Shown here: positions 1 to 7,709 of the stretch, in pieces
Layout of the letters: each line of letters starts with the position of its first letter
Numbering within the stretch: position 1 is the stretch's first letter
Assembly: GCF_001075875.1 (NCBI RefSeq)
Contig: NZ_JUOS01000027.1
Coordinates: forward strand, 1 to 58,543
Reading direction: 5' to 3'
Source: Streptococcus oralis
GTDB lineage: Bacteria; Bacillota; Bacilli; Lactobacillales; Streptococcaceae
Length of the DNA stretch: 58,543 nucleotides
Translations under genes and position numbers: made by a program
The notes under the pieces: model-generated
Databases searched by the model: none
What the model saw: the letters and a program-made list of their open reading frames with translations, nothing else
What the model was told of the DNA's origin: nothing

Positions 1-60
1 CCGTACTCAAGTACAGCCTGCGGCTAGCTTCCTAGTTTGCTCTTTGATTTTCATTGAGTA
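1..60 (-). repeat. BOX-like element, truncated by window edge
   Basis: Read on the minus strand, this is the first half of a BOX-type intergenic repeat. It nearly matches the 5' half of the complete copy at 11345-11446 and stops in the central GTACTTGAGTAC hairpin. BOX elements are dispersed, non-autonomous repeats of mitis-group streptococci. The other half of such an element ends the window. Confidence 0.75.
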
Positions 61-85
61 CAAATTGGATAACATGTGAGGATTT

Positions 86-658
86 ATGAAAAAGTTAGTC
101 ATTGGAACATTCGCAGCACTATTTTTGCTCGTTGGATGTGGTCAGAAAAAAGAAACAGCAGCTTCAACTACTGAGAGTTCTCAAGAAGCTCTACAGTCTA
201 CCTTGCCCGTATTAGAAAATGCAACCAAGAATACAGTTGTTACCAAGACCTTGGTTTTGCCAGCTGATGAGAGTGGAGCACAGCAAACTCAAATCATTAC
301 CTACAAAGGCAATCAATTTTTAAGCTTGACCATTCAGCAAAAGCGTCCTGTATCAGAAGATTTAAAAAATTATATTTCTGAGCGAGGATTAGATGAAGCT
401 AAAAAAGCTCTTAAAGAAGCTGAGGACAAGGATGAGTCTGTTCAAGCGGCTCGAAAAATTTCAGGATTTACCATTGAAACGACTCTTTTAAATGAGAAAG
501 AAATGGAAACCAAGACTAGCTATGATTTCCAAACACTGGATCTCAAAAAAGCAAGTGAAAACGAATACTTGAAGAATGTTGGACTGGAAAATCTATTGAA
601 AAACGAACCAGAGGACTATATTGCTAATCGTGTTGCAAATGGGGCAACAGTCCAGTAA
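86..658 (+). CDS. YehR-like lipoprotein (DUF1307)
   Basis: This is a 190-residue secreted lipoprotein. The N-terminus has two lysines, a hydrophobic stretch and a lipobox LVGC with the lipidated cysteine at residue 18. A Thr/Ser-rich linker follows, then a charged domain of about 150 residues resembling the YehR/DUF1307 family, whose function is unknown. A GAGG Shine-Dalgarno sits before the ATG. The gene precedes ireB-ruvX as in other mitis-group genomes, but ireB has its own promoter, so it need not be co-transcribed. The family name is from memory; the lipoprotein call is direct. Confidence 0.8.
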   Translation: MKKLVIGTFAALFLLVGCGQKKETAASTTESSQEALQSTLPVLENATKNTVVTKTLVLPADESGAQQTQIITYKGNQFLSLTIQQKRPVSEDLKNYISERGLDEAKKALKEAEDKDESVQAARKISGFTIETTLLNEKEMETKTSYDFQTLDLKKASENEYLKNVGLENLLKNEPEDYIANRVANGATVQ

Positions 659-695
659 AAAGTCAGAGAAAATCAGCAGAATCAGACTGTGTGAT

Positions 696-724
696 TTGTA
701 GAACGACCGCGAATGTGCTATAAT
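696..724 (+). promoter_or_regulatory. Promoter of ireB-ruvX-DUF1292
   Basis: A -35 TTGTAG (696-701) and an extended -10 TGCTATAAT (716-724) are separated by 17 bp. The -10 covers the upstream ATG at 713, which argues for the downstream ireB start at 755. Confidence 0.75.
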
Positions 725-754
725 AGTACTATTCTAAGGAAAGAGGGTGTTAGA

Positions 755-1021
755 ATGGGATTTACTGAAGAAACCGTACGTTTTAAATTGGACGATTCCA
801 ATAAAAAAGAAATCAGTGAAACATTGACAGATGTCTATGCTTCTTTGAATGAAAAGGGCTATAACCCTATTAACCAGATCGTGGGCTATGTTCTCAGTGG
901 AGACCCAGCTTACGTTCCTCGTTATAACAATGCACGAAATCAAATCCGTAAGTATGAGCGAGATGAAATCGTTGAAGAACTGGTTCGCTACTACCTTAAA
1001 GGACAAGGAGTCGATCTATAA
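755..1021 (+). CDS. ireB: IreB family regulatory phosphoprotein (DUF965)
   Basis: This is an 88-residue cytoplasmic protein beginning [14 protein letters not shown]. IreB is a small substrate of the PASTA Ser/Thr kinase pathway, known in Enterococcus faecalis as a negative regulator of cephalosporin resistance. The N-terminal threonine region fits the known phosphosite area. The start at 755 is chosen because AAAGAGGG lies just upstream, while the longer frame from 713 starts inside the -10 box. It is followed after 3 bp by ruvX, the conserved Firmicute ireB-ruvX-DUF1292 cluster. Confidence 0.9.
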   Translation: MGFTEETVRFKLDDSNKKEISETLTDVYASLNEKGYNPINQIVGYVLSGDPAYVPRYNNARNQIRKYERDEIVEELVRYYLKGQGVDL

Positions 1022-1024
1022 TCT

Positions 1025-1444
1025 ATGAGAATTATGGGATTGGACGTTGGTTCCAAAACGGTAGGAGTAGCGATTAGCGATCCGTTAGGTTTTACGGCAC
1101 AAGGGCTTGAAATCATCCAAATCAATGAAGATCAAGGTCAGTTTGGTTTTGAACGCCTCAAGGAACTCGTTGAAACCTATAAGGTAGACCGTTTTGTTGT
1201 TGGTTTGCCTAAAAACATGAACAATACCAGCGGACCGCGCGTGGAAGCCAGTCAAGCCTATGGAGCTAAACTAGAAGAACTCTTTGGTCTACCAGTAGAG
1301 TATCAAGATGAACGCCTAACTACGGTCGCTGCAGAGCGTATGTTGATTGAGCAAGCAGATATTAGTCGCAATAAGCGTAAAAAAGTTATTGATAAACTAG
1401 CTGCTCAATTAATTTTGCAAAATTATTTAGATAGAAAATTTTAA
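1025..1444 (+). CDS. ruvX: Holliday junction resolvase-like / pre-16S rRNA nuclease RuvX (YqgF)
   Basis: This 139-residue protein has the RNase H-like YqgF fold. It opens with [16 protein letters not shown], carrying the first catalytic aspartate. [11 protein letters not shown] and YQDERLTT follow, with the acidic residues of strand 4 and the conserved DER motif, and it ends with an Asp-containing helix. The family processes the 5' end of 16S rRNA and may cleave branched DNA. Length is normal. It lies between ireB and the DUF1292 gene with 3- and 15-bp gaps, so one operon is likely. Confidence 0.93.
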   Translation: MRIMGLDVGSKTVGVAISDPLGFTAQGLEIIQINEDQGQFGFERLKELVETYKVDRFVVGLPKNMNNTSGPRVEASQAYGAKLEELFGLPVEYQDERLTTVAAERMLIEQADISRNKRKKVIDKLAAQLILQNYLDRKF

Positions 1445-1459
1445 GACAGAGGAGAAACT

Positions 1460-1765
1460 ATGTCACACGATCACAACCACGATCACGAAGAACGTGAACT
1501 TATTACACTTGTAGATGAGCAAGGAAACGAAACTTTATTTGAAATCCTTTTGACTATTGACGGAAAAGAAGAATTTGGTAAAAACTATGTCCTTCTTGTA
1601 CCAGTTAATGCAGAAGAAGATGAAAACGGCGAAGTTGAAATCCAAGCATACTCATTCATCGAAAACGAAGATGGAACAGAAGGCGAATTGCAACCAATCC
1701 CTGAAGATTCAGAAGATGAATGGAACATGATTGAAGAAGTCTTCAACAGCTTTATGGAGGAGTAA
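1460..1765 (+). CDS. DUF1292 family protein
   Basis: This is a 101-residue, very acidic cytoplasmic protein. The N-terminus is histidine-rich ([11 protein letters not shown]), which could bind metal. The DUF1292 core follows, with [17 protein letters not shown] and the Asp/Glu-rich C-terminal half. The function is unknown. It is the third gene of the ireB-ruvX operon, with Shine-Dalgarno AGAGGAG. A terminator hairpin starts within a few bases of its stop codon. Confidence 0.88.
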   Translation: MSHDHNHDHEERELITLVDEQGNETLFEILLTIDGKEEFGKNYVLLVPVNAEEDENGEVEIQAYSFIENEDGTEGELQPIPEDSEDEWNMIEEVFNSFMEE

Positions 1766-1786
1766 AAACATCCAGTGGATGTTTTT
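1766..1786 (+). terminator. Terminator after DUF1292 gene
   Basis: AACATCC and GGATGTT are separated by AGT and run into TTTTT. The same short hairpin recurs within the array at about 1966-1986 and 2219-2240. Confidence 0.75.
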
Positions 1787-1787
1787 A

Positions 1788-2243
1788 GCCCTGCGCTAGA
1801 AATTGGAAATGCAGGTAGTCTGGGAGACTGTATCAGCCCAGTTCCTTGAAATAAGAGAGAACTGGTGAGACCGGGGAACGTTTTTACCCTTGCGATAGAA
1901 ATGAAGATCGCAAGTCGGTCCGGGGGATGTTTTTAGCCCTGCTTCTAGAAATAAGAAAAAGCAGGAACGTCCAGTGGATGTTTTTAGCCCAGTTCCTTAA
2001 AATAAGAGAGAGCTGGCGAGTTTGGGGGACGTTTTTAGCCCAACTCCTAGAAGCTGGAGAGAGTTGGTAAGTCGGGGGGAACGTTTTTAGCCTTACGCTA
2101 AAAGTAAAGACCGTAAGTAAGTCTGGGAGACTGTATCAGCCCAGTTCCTTGAAATAAGAGAGAGCTGGCGAGTTCGGGGAACGTTTTTACCCCAACTCCC
2201 AGAAACTGGAGAGAGTTGGAACGTCCAGTGGACGTTTTTAGCC
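1788..2243 (+). repeat. Tandem array of about nine hairpin units, 50-bp period, covarying stems
   Basis: No gene lies in this 570-bp gap between DUF1292 and folC. It holds about nine units starting near 1790, 1838, 1889, 1938, 1989, 2040, 2092, 2141 and 2192. Each unit has hairpin A, then a short hairpin B, usually ending in TTTTTA. The A stems differ in sequence but keep pairing: CCTGC/GCAGG, CCAGTTC/GAACTGG, CTTGCGAT/ATCGCAAG, CCTGCTT/AAGCAGG, CCAACTC/GAGTTGG and CTTACG/CGTAAG. The A loops share a TAGAAATAAGAGA-like core. B is GTC-GGG-GAC-like or ACGTCC-AGT-GGACGT. Units 1-2 and 7-8 share a long near-identical stretch, so the array grew by duplication. Structure at the RNA level is well supported; function is unknown. 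Confidence 0.85.
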
Positions 2244-2286
2244 CGTATTGAAATAAAATATAGCTAAGTACTAGCTAATTCAGTGA

Positions 2287-2312
2287 AAAGCGAAGATTCT
2301 CTTCGCTTTTTT
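2287..2312 (+). terminator. Terminator between hairpin array and folC
   Basis: AAAGCGAAG and CTTCGCTTT pair around ATTCT and are followed by a T run. It would end transcription through the hairpin array before folC. Confidence 0.8.
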
Positions 2313-2335
2313 GTTAAGGATTAAGGAGATTAAGC

Positions 2336-3577
2336 GTGTTTGAAGTAGAAAAATGGCTTCATAGTCGAATCGGTTTAAATTTTAGATCAGGTTTGGGGCG
2401 GATGCAGAGAGCGGTAGATTTGCTGGGGAACCCTGAGCAAGCCTATCCTATTATCCATGTTACAGGAACTAATGGCAAGGGGTCAACCATTGCCTTTATG
2501 AGAGAACTCTTTCTTTCTCATGGTAAGAAGGTGGGGACCTTTACTTCACCCCACATTGTTAGCATCCATGATCGGATTTGTATCAATGGTCAACCCATAT
2601 CGGACGTAGACTTTATCCGTTTGGCAAATCAAGTTAAGGAAATGGAGCAAAGACTGCTAGAGACACATGATCAATTGTCTTTTTTTGAGTTGTTAACCGT
2701 GATTGCTTTGCTTTATTTTAAAGAACAAGGGGTGGATCTAGTTCTATTAGAAGTTGGAATTGGTGGCTTACTTGACACGACTAATGTGGTGACTGGAGAG
2801 ATTGCAGTTATTACATCAATCGGCCTAGATCACCAGGAGACCTTGGGCAATAGTCTGGAAGAAATCGCTGAACAGAAAGCAGGAATTTTTAAGCCAGAAA
2901 GAGTAGCAGTGATTGCAAACTTAGCTCCTGAAGCCCTGCTCGTTTGTCAAAAGATAGCAGAAGATTTAGATGTAGCTCTCTACCAAGCTGACCGAGATTT
3001 TTCTTTCAAATCAGGAAATTTTTCTTCTTCTTCTCTAGCGGATTTGACCCAATTAAAACTAGGATTGGAAGGAGCTTATCAAGAGGAAAATGCCACCCTT
3101 GCTTTGCAGGCATTTCTGTTGTTTATGACAGAGAGAGGTGAAAAGGTCAATGAGAAAGCTGTCCGGTGTGCTCTAAAAACAACCAGCTGGGCTGGGAGGC
3201 TAGAAGCTGTTACGGAGCACATTTATCTAGATGGAGCCCATAATCTACCAGCCTTGGAGCGGTTAGTTGAATTTATCCAGGAAAAAATTCAGCAAGGTTA
3301 TCACCCTCAAATCCTTTTTGGAGCTTTAAAGCGTAAAGATTACAGTGGCATGCTTGGTTATCTGACAGATCATTTGCCTGATACAGCTCTCTATGTGACG
3401 AGTTTTGACTATCAGGGATCTTTGGAGGAGAAAGATTTGAGTGACTATCATAGAGTTGCTTCCTATCGAGACTTTATAGATGATTTTGAAAAGTCTGCAG
3501 GGGAGAGAGACTTACTGTTTGTTACAGGTTCCCTCTATTTTATATCTGAAGTTCGTGCCTACCTTATAAAAACATAG
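2336..3577 (+). CDS. folC: Folylpolyglutamate synthase / dihydrofolate synthase FolC
   Basis: This 413-residue cytoplasmic ligase adds glutamate to dihydropteroate and folates. The P-loop GTNGKGS is at residues 44-50, with TSPH after it. A Mur-ligase central domain follows (LLEVGIGGLLDTTNVV, SIGLDHQETLG), with WAGRLE and DGAHN of the C-terminal glutamate-ligase domain. The start is GTG, with AAGGAG 9 bases upstream; no ATG fits the family N-terminus better. It stands alone after the terminator, and a promoter for the next gene lies just past its stop. Confidence 0.93.
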   Translation: MFEVEKWLHSRIGLNFRSGLGRMQRAVDLLGNPEQAYPIIHVTGTNGKGSTIAFMRELFLSHGKKVGTFTSPHIVSIHDRICINGQPISDVDFIRLANQVKEMEQRLLETHDQLSFFELLTVIALLYFKEQGVDLVLLEVGIGGLLDTTNVVTGEIAVITSIGLDHQETLGNSLEEIAEQKAGIFKPERVAVIANLAPEALLVCQKIAEDLDVALYQADRDFSFKSGNFSSSSLADLTQLKLGLEGAYQEENATLALQAFLLFMTERGEKVNEKAVRCALKTTSWAGRLEAVTEHIYLDGAHNLPALERLVEFIQEKIQQGYHPQILFGALKRKDYSGMLGYLTDHLPDTALYVTSFDYQGSLEEKDLSDYHRVASYRDFIDDFEKSAGERDLLFVTGSLYFISEVRAYLIKT

Positions 3578-3585
3578 TTGCTTGA

Positions 3586-3614
3586 TTGACCTTGTTTCCT
3601 TTATTTGATATAGT
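3586..3614 (+). promoter_or_regulatory. Promoter of small lipoprotein gene
   Basis: TTGACC (3586-3591) and TATAGT (3609-3614) have 17-bp spacing. Confidence 0.7.
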
Positions 3615-3672
3615 ATAAGTAGAATAGTTCTGCAGTTTTTCTGCCTTTAGCTCCTGAAAGAAAGGAGACATT

Positions 3673-4110
3673 ATGTCACTAAAAAAATTTACACTTTCTC
3701 TTGCTACTGTAGCAAGTCTTAGTCTTTTAGTTGCTTGTTCGTCAACAACTAAGTCGACACCTTCATCCCAAGCAAGCACTAGCTCTGAAGCGAGCACTAG
3801 TCAAGTATCAGAAACCAGTGCTTCTAGTTCTACTACTAGTACAAAGACTGACACAACTACTAATATAGATGGGACCTACAAGGGCCAAGACGAGGGTGAT
3901 AGCATTACTCTTGTAGTCACTGGAAATACCGGAACGTGGACAGAAGTTGAAGCGGACGGAGATCAAGAGGTTAAGAAGGTGACCTTCGAACCAGAAAATC
4001 AGAAAGTCATCATCGGTGATGATGTCAAGATTTATGTGGCAGAAGAGAACCAGATTATTATCGATGACATGGGCCGCGGCGTTTCTGATCGTATTGTCTT
4101 AAAAAAATAG
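3673..4110 (+). CDS. Small Ser/Thr-rich lipoprotein
   Basis: This is a 145-residue lipoprotein. It has a signal peptide with lipobox LVAC and lipidated cysteine at residue 22. A low-complexity Ser/Thr linker runs to about residue 62. A compact domain of about 80 residues starts DGTYKGQDEGDS and looks like a small beta-rich fold with repeated K/V and acidic residues. The function is unknown. It has its own promoter and terminator, so it is monocistronic. A similar gene follows folC in pneumococcus, from memory. Confidence 0.75.
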   Translation: MSLKKFTLSLATVASLSLLVACSSTTKSTPSSQASTSSEASTSQVSETSASSSTTSTKTDTTTNIDGTYKGQDEGDSITLVVTGNTGTWTEVEADGDQEVKKVTFEPENQKVIIGDDVKIYVAEENQIIIDDMGRGVSDRIVLKK

Positions 4111-4118
4111 ATATTCTG

Positions 4119-4160
4119 TAAGGATTTGGATCTGTAAAAGACGGATTCAAATCCTTTTTT
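4119..4160 (+). terminator. Terminator of small lipoprotein gene
   Basis: AAGGATTTG and CAAATCCTT pair, followed by TTTTT. Confidence 0.8.
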
Positions 4161-4176
4161 CATTGACTTTGAGCTC

Positions 4177-4229
4177 AAAAAAATTCCATACTTTTAAGGT
4201 AGCTAATATCTACCACAAAAGTATAGAAT
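4177..4229 (-). terminator. Terminator of HAD phosphatase gene
   Basis: On the minus strand, ATTCTATACTTTT pairs with AAAAGTATGGAAT and runs into seven T residues. It lies just past the HAD stop codon. Confidence 0.8.
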
Positions 4230-4237
4230 GAGTGAAA

Positions 4238-5050
4238 TTAAAGAAATCGTTCTTGTAAAAACTGAGCGACGCCATCTTCTTCGTTGGTCAATGGTAATTG
4301 CTCGTCTGCGAAAGGTAACAGAGCAGGATTTGCATTTTTCATGGCATATCCTTTACCTGCAAAAGAAAGCATTTCTTGGTCATTGTGTTCGTCACCAAAG
4401 GCAATTAAATTCTGTTTGTCTATGTTCATGACATTGAGAAGATATTCAAGGGCAAAGGCCTTGTGAACTCCTTTGGGAGTGCATTCAAGGATATTTAAGG
4501 GGCCACCCCAAGTATTAATATTGAGTTGGTGCTTGTAAAAGCTGTTCATCTCTTCAGCCAGTGCATATTTATCGTCTGCCCTAGTTTGTAATAAAATACA
4601 GTTAGGCCCCTTGGTCACTAAATCAGACTGAAATTGATTTTCAGGGCGAAAGTTTTCAACACCAAATAATTTAGGGTTGGCAATTTTTTTGTCCGGGGCT
4701 GTAATGTAAAACTTTTTACGGTATTCACCTGCGATAAAGTCTGCCTCAATATCCTCTTTTCGTTTCACGATATCCAAGAGGTATTTTTTGTCCACAGTCA
4801 GACACTTTTCATGTTTCCAAGTCTTACCTGGCAGATGAGTGAGTGAACCGTTGAAGTTGATCATAGGGGTTTCAAGTTCAAGTTGGTCATAAAAATCTTT
4901 GGCCATACGGTAAGGGCGACCAGTTGCGATAACAACTTGGTGGCCTTTTTTAGAAATTTTCTTAATCGTTTCAATAGTAAAATCAGAAAGTTTGCTTTCA
5001 GAGTTGAGCAAGGTTCCGTCCAAATCGACGGCAATCATTTTTTTAGTCAT
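4238..5050 (-). CDS. Cof-type HAD-IIB family phosphatase
   Basis: This 270-residue cytoplasmic sugar-phosphate or nucleotide phosphatase has HAD motif I DLDGTLL (nucleophile D9, general acid D11). Motif II is in VVIATGRPYRM, and motif IV is GDEHNDQEML near the C-terminus. The region between has the size of a C2-type (IIB) cap. The substrate cannot be read from sequence. It is monocistronic, with GGAGG upstream of the ATG and a strong terminator behind. Confidence 0.88.
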   Translation of the reverse strand: MTKKMIAVDLDGTLLNSESKLSDFTIETIKKISKKGHQVVIATGRPYRMAKDFYDQLELETPMINFNGSLTHLPGKTWKHEKCLTVDKKYLLDIVKRKEDIEADFIAGEYRKKFYITAPDKKIANPKLFGVENFRPENQFQSDLVTKGPNCILLQTRADDKYALAEEMNSFYKHQLNINTWGGPLNILECTPKGVHKAFALEYLLNVMNIDKQNLIAFGDEHNDQEMLSFAGKGYAMKNANPALLPFADEQLPLTNEEDGVAQFLQERFL

Positions 5051-5180
5051 AAAATCCTCCCGAATCTAGTTTCAGATAAGATGTTTTCTATTATATCAGA
5101 AAGTGACTAGAAAAGCTGATAATAAGCGAAAATAGAGACAATAATATCTCATAAGAATTTTTAAAATTAGAAAAAACATC

Positions 5181-5209
5181 TTGAAAAGATGAATGATTGG
5201 TGATATAAT
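5181..5209 (+). promoter_or_regulatory. Promoter of purine permease gene
   Basis: TTGAAA (5181-5186) and TATAAT (5204-5209) have 17-bp spacing, with extended -10 TGA. No purine riboswitch-like structure fits in the short leader. Confidence 0.8.
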
Positions 5210-5246
5210 GGTAGTATTGTTCGTAAAATGACAAAGGAGATTAAAA

Positions 5247-6668
5247 ATGGACAAACTATTTAAACTAAAAGAGCACGGGACAGATGTCCGTACAGAGGTT
5301 CTTGCTGGTTTAACAACTTTCTTTGCAATGAGTTACATTCTCTTTGTAAACCCTCAAATGCTTTCACAAACAGGAATGCCTGTTCAGGGTGTATTCTTGG
5401 CGACAATTATTGGTTCTGTTGTGGGAACTTTGATGATGGCCTTCTATGCTAACTTGCCATATGCGCAAGCTCCAGGTATGGGACTAAATGCCTTCTTCAC
5501 ATTTACCGTCGTATTTGGGATGGGTTATAAATGGCAAGAAGCCCTTGGAATGGTCTTCATCTGTGGGATTATTTCATTGATTATTACATTGACCAATGTT
5601 CGTAAAATGATTATTGAGTCTATTCCTACAACACTTCGTTCAGCGATTTCAGCTGGTATTGGGGTTTTCCTTGCTTATGTTGGAATTAAGAATGCTGGTC
5701 TCTTGAAATTCTCGATTGACCCGGGTACTTATACAGTAGCAGGTGAAGGAGCAGATAAGGCTCAAGCAGCACTTACTGCAAACTCAGCAGCTGTTCCAGG
5801 ATTGGTAGACTTCAACACTCCAGCTGTCTTGGTAGCTCTTGCAGGTCTTGCCATTACTATCTTCTTCGTTGTTAAGGGAATCAAAGGCGGTATCATCCTT
5901 TCTATTTTGACAACGACAGTTCTTGCGATTGCTGTTGGTCTTGTTGATTTGTCTAGCATTGACTTTGCAAGCAACAATCTTTCATCAGCAGTTAACGACC
6001 TAGGAACTTTGTTTGGTGCTGCTCTTGGTTCAGAAGGATTGGGATCTTTGATTTCAAACACCTCTCGTTTGCCAGAAACCTTGATGGCCATTCTTGCCTT
6101 CTCATTGACAGATATTTTTGATACTATCGGTACTCTTATCGGTACTGGTGAAAAAGTTGGTATCATTGCGACAAGTGGTGAAAACCACGAATCAGTTAAA
6201 TTGGATAAGGCTCTTTACTCTGACTTGGTTGCAACTTCAGTAGGTGCCATTGCAGGTACTTCAAACGTTACAACTTATATTGAGTCTGCAGCGGGTATCG
6301 GTGCTGGTGGACGTACTGGATTGACAGCCTTAGTTGTTGCTATCTGTTTTGCTCTATCAAGCTTCTTTAGCCCGCTTCTAGCAATCGTTCCAACAGCTGC
6401 AACTGCACCAATTTTGATTATCGTTGGAATTATGATGCTCTCTAACTTGAAAAACATTCCTTGGGATGATATGGCTGAAGCTGTTCCAGCTTTCTTCACA
6501 TCTATCTTTATGGGATTCAGCTACTCAATTACACAAGGGATTGCCGTTGGTTTCTTAACTTATACTTTGACGAAGGTTGTCAAAGGTCAAGTGAAAGATG
6601 TGCATGTCATGATTTGGATTTTGGATGCCTTGTTTATCTTGAACTACATTAGTATGGCTCTTAACTAA
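5247..6668 (+). CDS. NCS2 family purine permease (AzgA/PbuG-like)
   Basis: This 473-residue membrane protein has about 12-14 hydrophobic segments. Family marks are NLPYAQAPGMGLNAFF near the N-terminus and SLTDIFDTIGTLIGTGEKVG in the substrate-binding region, typical of AzgA-like adenine/guanine/hypoxanthine:H+ symporters rather than uracil or xanthine carriers. The start has AAAGGAGA upstream. It has its own promoter and a strong terminator, so it is a single-gene unit for purine salvage. Confidence 0.9.
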   Translation: MDKLFKLKEHGTDVRTEVLAGLTTFFAMSYILFVNPQMLSQTGMPVQGVFLATIIGSVVGTLMMAFYANLPYAQAPGMGLNAFFTFTVVFGMGYKWQEALGMVFICGIISLIITLTNVRKMIIESIPTTLRSAISAGIGVFLAYVGIKNAGLLKFSIDPGTYTVAGEGADKAQAALTANSAAVPGLVDFNTPAVLVALAGLAITIFFVVKGIKGGIILSILTTTVLAIAVGLVDLSSIDFASNNLSSAVNDLGTLFGAALGSEGLGSLISNTSRLPETLMAILAFSLTDIFDTIGTLIGTGEKVGIIATSGENHESVKLDKALYSDLVATSVGAIAGTSNVTTYIESAAGIGAGGRTGLTALVVAICFALSSFFSPLLAIVPTAATAPILIIVGIMMLSNLKNIPWDDMAEAVPAFFTSIFMGFSYSITQGIAVGFLTYTLTKVVKGQVKDVHVMIWILDALFILNYISMALN

Positions 6669-6680
6669 TGACAAAAACTA

Positions 6681-6708
6681 AAAAAAGAGGGGAGTCTCCC
6701 CTTTTTTT
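6681..6708 (+). terminator. Terminator of purine permease gene
   Basis: AAAAAGAGGGGA and TCCCCTTTTTTT form a tight hairpin with a U tract. The near-symmetrical A and T tracts could allow function both ways. Confidence 0.85.
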
Positions 6709-6739
6709 GTTGATGGAAATATCACAAAATAAAACTTTT

Positions 6740-6748
6740 TGGTATAAT
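6740..6748 (+). promoter_or_regulatory. Extended -10 promoter of tsaE, next to its start codon
   Basis: TGGTATAAT has TATAAT at 6743-6748. Only six bases separate it from the tsaE ATG, so transcription would start at or next to the AUG. No good -35 is seen. Confidence 0.7.
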
Positions 6749-6754
6749 AAGTAC

Positions 6755-7198
6755 ATGTACACAAAAAATGAAGATGAGTTGATTGCACTTGGGGAAAAGC
6801 TAGGGCACTTGTTAGAAAAAAATGATGTGTTGATTTTGACTGGTGAGTTAGGTGCTGGGAAAACAACACTAACAAAAGGTCTAGCTAAAGGATTAGGCAT
6901 TCATCAAATGATTAAGAGTCCTACTTATACCATTGTTCGAGAATATGAAGGACGTCTACCTCTGTATCACTTAGATGTTTATCGTATCGAAGGGGATGCA
7001 GATTCTATCGACTTGGATGAATTTCTTTTTGGTTCAGGTGTAACGGTTATTGAGTGGGGACATCTATTGGGTGAGGATCTCCCTTCAGATTATCTGGAGT
7101 TAGAAATCCTAAAAAAAGATGAGGGGCGAGAAATGGTCTTTCATGCTCATGGTCAAAGGGCAACAGAACTTTTGAAAGGATTGACGGATGGAGTATGA
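6755..7198 (+). CDS. tsaE: tRNA threonylcarbamoyladenosine biosynthesis ATPase TsaE
   Basis: This 147-residue ATPase works with TsaB and TsaD in the t6A37 tRNA modification. The Walker A is GELGAGKTT at residues 30-38. KSPTYTIVREYEG, LYHLDVYRI and a WGHLLG segment are family hallmarks (usually EWGE or similar). The start at 6755 gives normal length; the frame is open back to 6668, but that part overlaps the upstream terminator and is not TsaE-like. No Shine-Dalgarno precedes the ATG, and the -10 box ends six bases before it, so the mRNA is probably leaderless. The next gene overlaps by 11 bp. Confidence 0.92.
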   Translation: MYTKNEDELIALGEKLGHLLEKNDVLILTGELGAGKTTLTKGLAKGLGIHQMIKSPTYTIVREYEGRLPLYHLDVYRIEGDADSIDLDEFLFGSGVTVIEWGHLLGEDLPSDYLELEILKKDEGREMVFHAHGQRATELLKGLTDGV

Positions 7199-7709
7199 TC
7201 TTTTAATCCGTGAAGCGGAAACCCAGGATGCTTCAGAAGTCATTGCTCTCTTGGATCAGATTGGTCAAGAGTCTAATTTTACCAGTCTGGATGAAAATGG
7301 AATTGCAATGACTGAGTCTGAGATGCAACATTTTTTGGACAAGCAGGCCCAGTCGGATAATCAAATTACCCTACTCGCTTTTTTGAATGATGAGTTAGTA
7401 GGAATCATCAATATAACAGCTGATCAACGTCCACGAGTCCGTCATATTGGAGATGTCTTTTTAGGAATAAAAAAAGCTTACTGGGGAAATGGTCTCGGTA
7501 GTGTCCTGATGGAAGAAGCTATTGAATGGGCCAAATCAAGTGATAGTATTCGACGTCTACAATTGACAGTTCAAAAAAGAAATCTTGCTGCGGTGCATCT
7601 GTATGAAAAAATGGGCTTTATCATAGAAGGATTACAGGAACGTGGCGCTTGTATAGAAGGAGGAGAGTTTCTAGATGTTTACCTGATGGGTCAACTGATA
7701 GATGAATAA
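7188..7709 (+). CDS. GNAT family N-acetyltransferase
   Basis: This 173-residue acetyltransferase has an acetyl-CoA binding region GDVFLGIKKAYWGNGLGSVLMEEAI, carrying the Q/R-x-x-G-x-G/A-like motif. LTVQKRNLAAVHLYEKMGFIIEG is the typical motif B. The substrate is unknown; the layout resembles ribosomal-protein or small-amine acetyltransferases. The ATG lies inside the end of tsaE, and its end overlaps the LCP gene by 8 bp, so the three genes are translationally coupled. Confidence 0.88.
   Translation: MEYDLLIREAETQDASEVIALLDQIGQESNFTSLDENGIAMTESEMQHFLDKQAQSDNQITLLAFLNDELVGIINITADQRPRVRHIGDVFLGIKKAYWGNGLGSVLMEEAIEWAKSSDSIRRLQLTVQKRNLAAVHLYEKMGFIIEGLQERGACIEGGEFLDVYLMGQLIDE

Noticed and set aside
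713..754. Earlier ATG for ireB at 713
   Set aside because: It lies inside the -10 region and lacks a Shine-Dalgarno; the start at 755 has AAAGAGGG and the family N-terminus.
1788..2243. CRISPR array
   Set aside because: The 50-bp period looks similar, but there is no constant repeat alternating with unique spacers; variable parts are self-complementary hairpin arms, and no cas gene is near.
1788..2243. Type III toxin-antitoxin RNA repeats
   Set aside because: Antitoxin RNAs have short near-identical repeats next to a toxin gene. Here the units vary in stem sequence and the neighbours are DUF1292 and folC.
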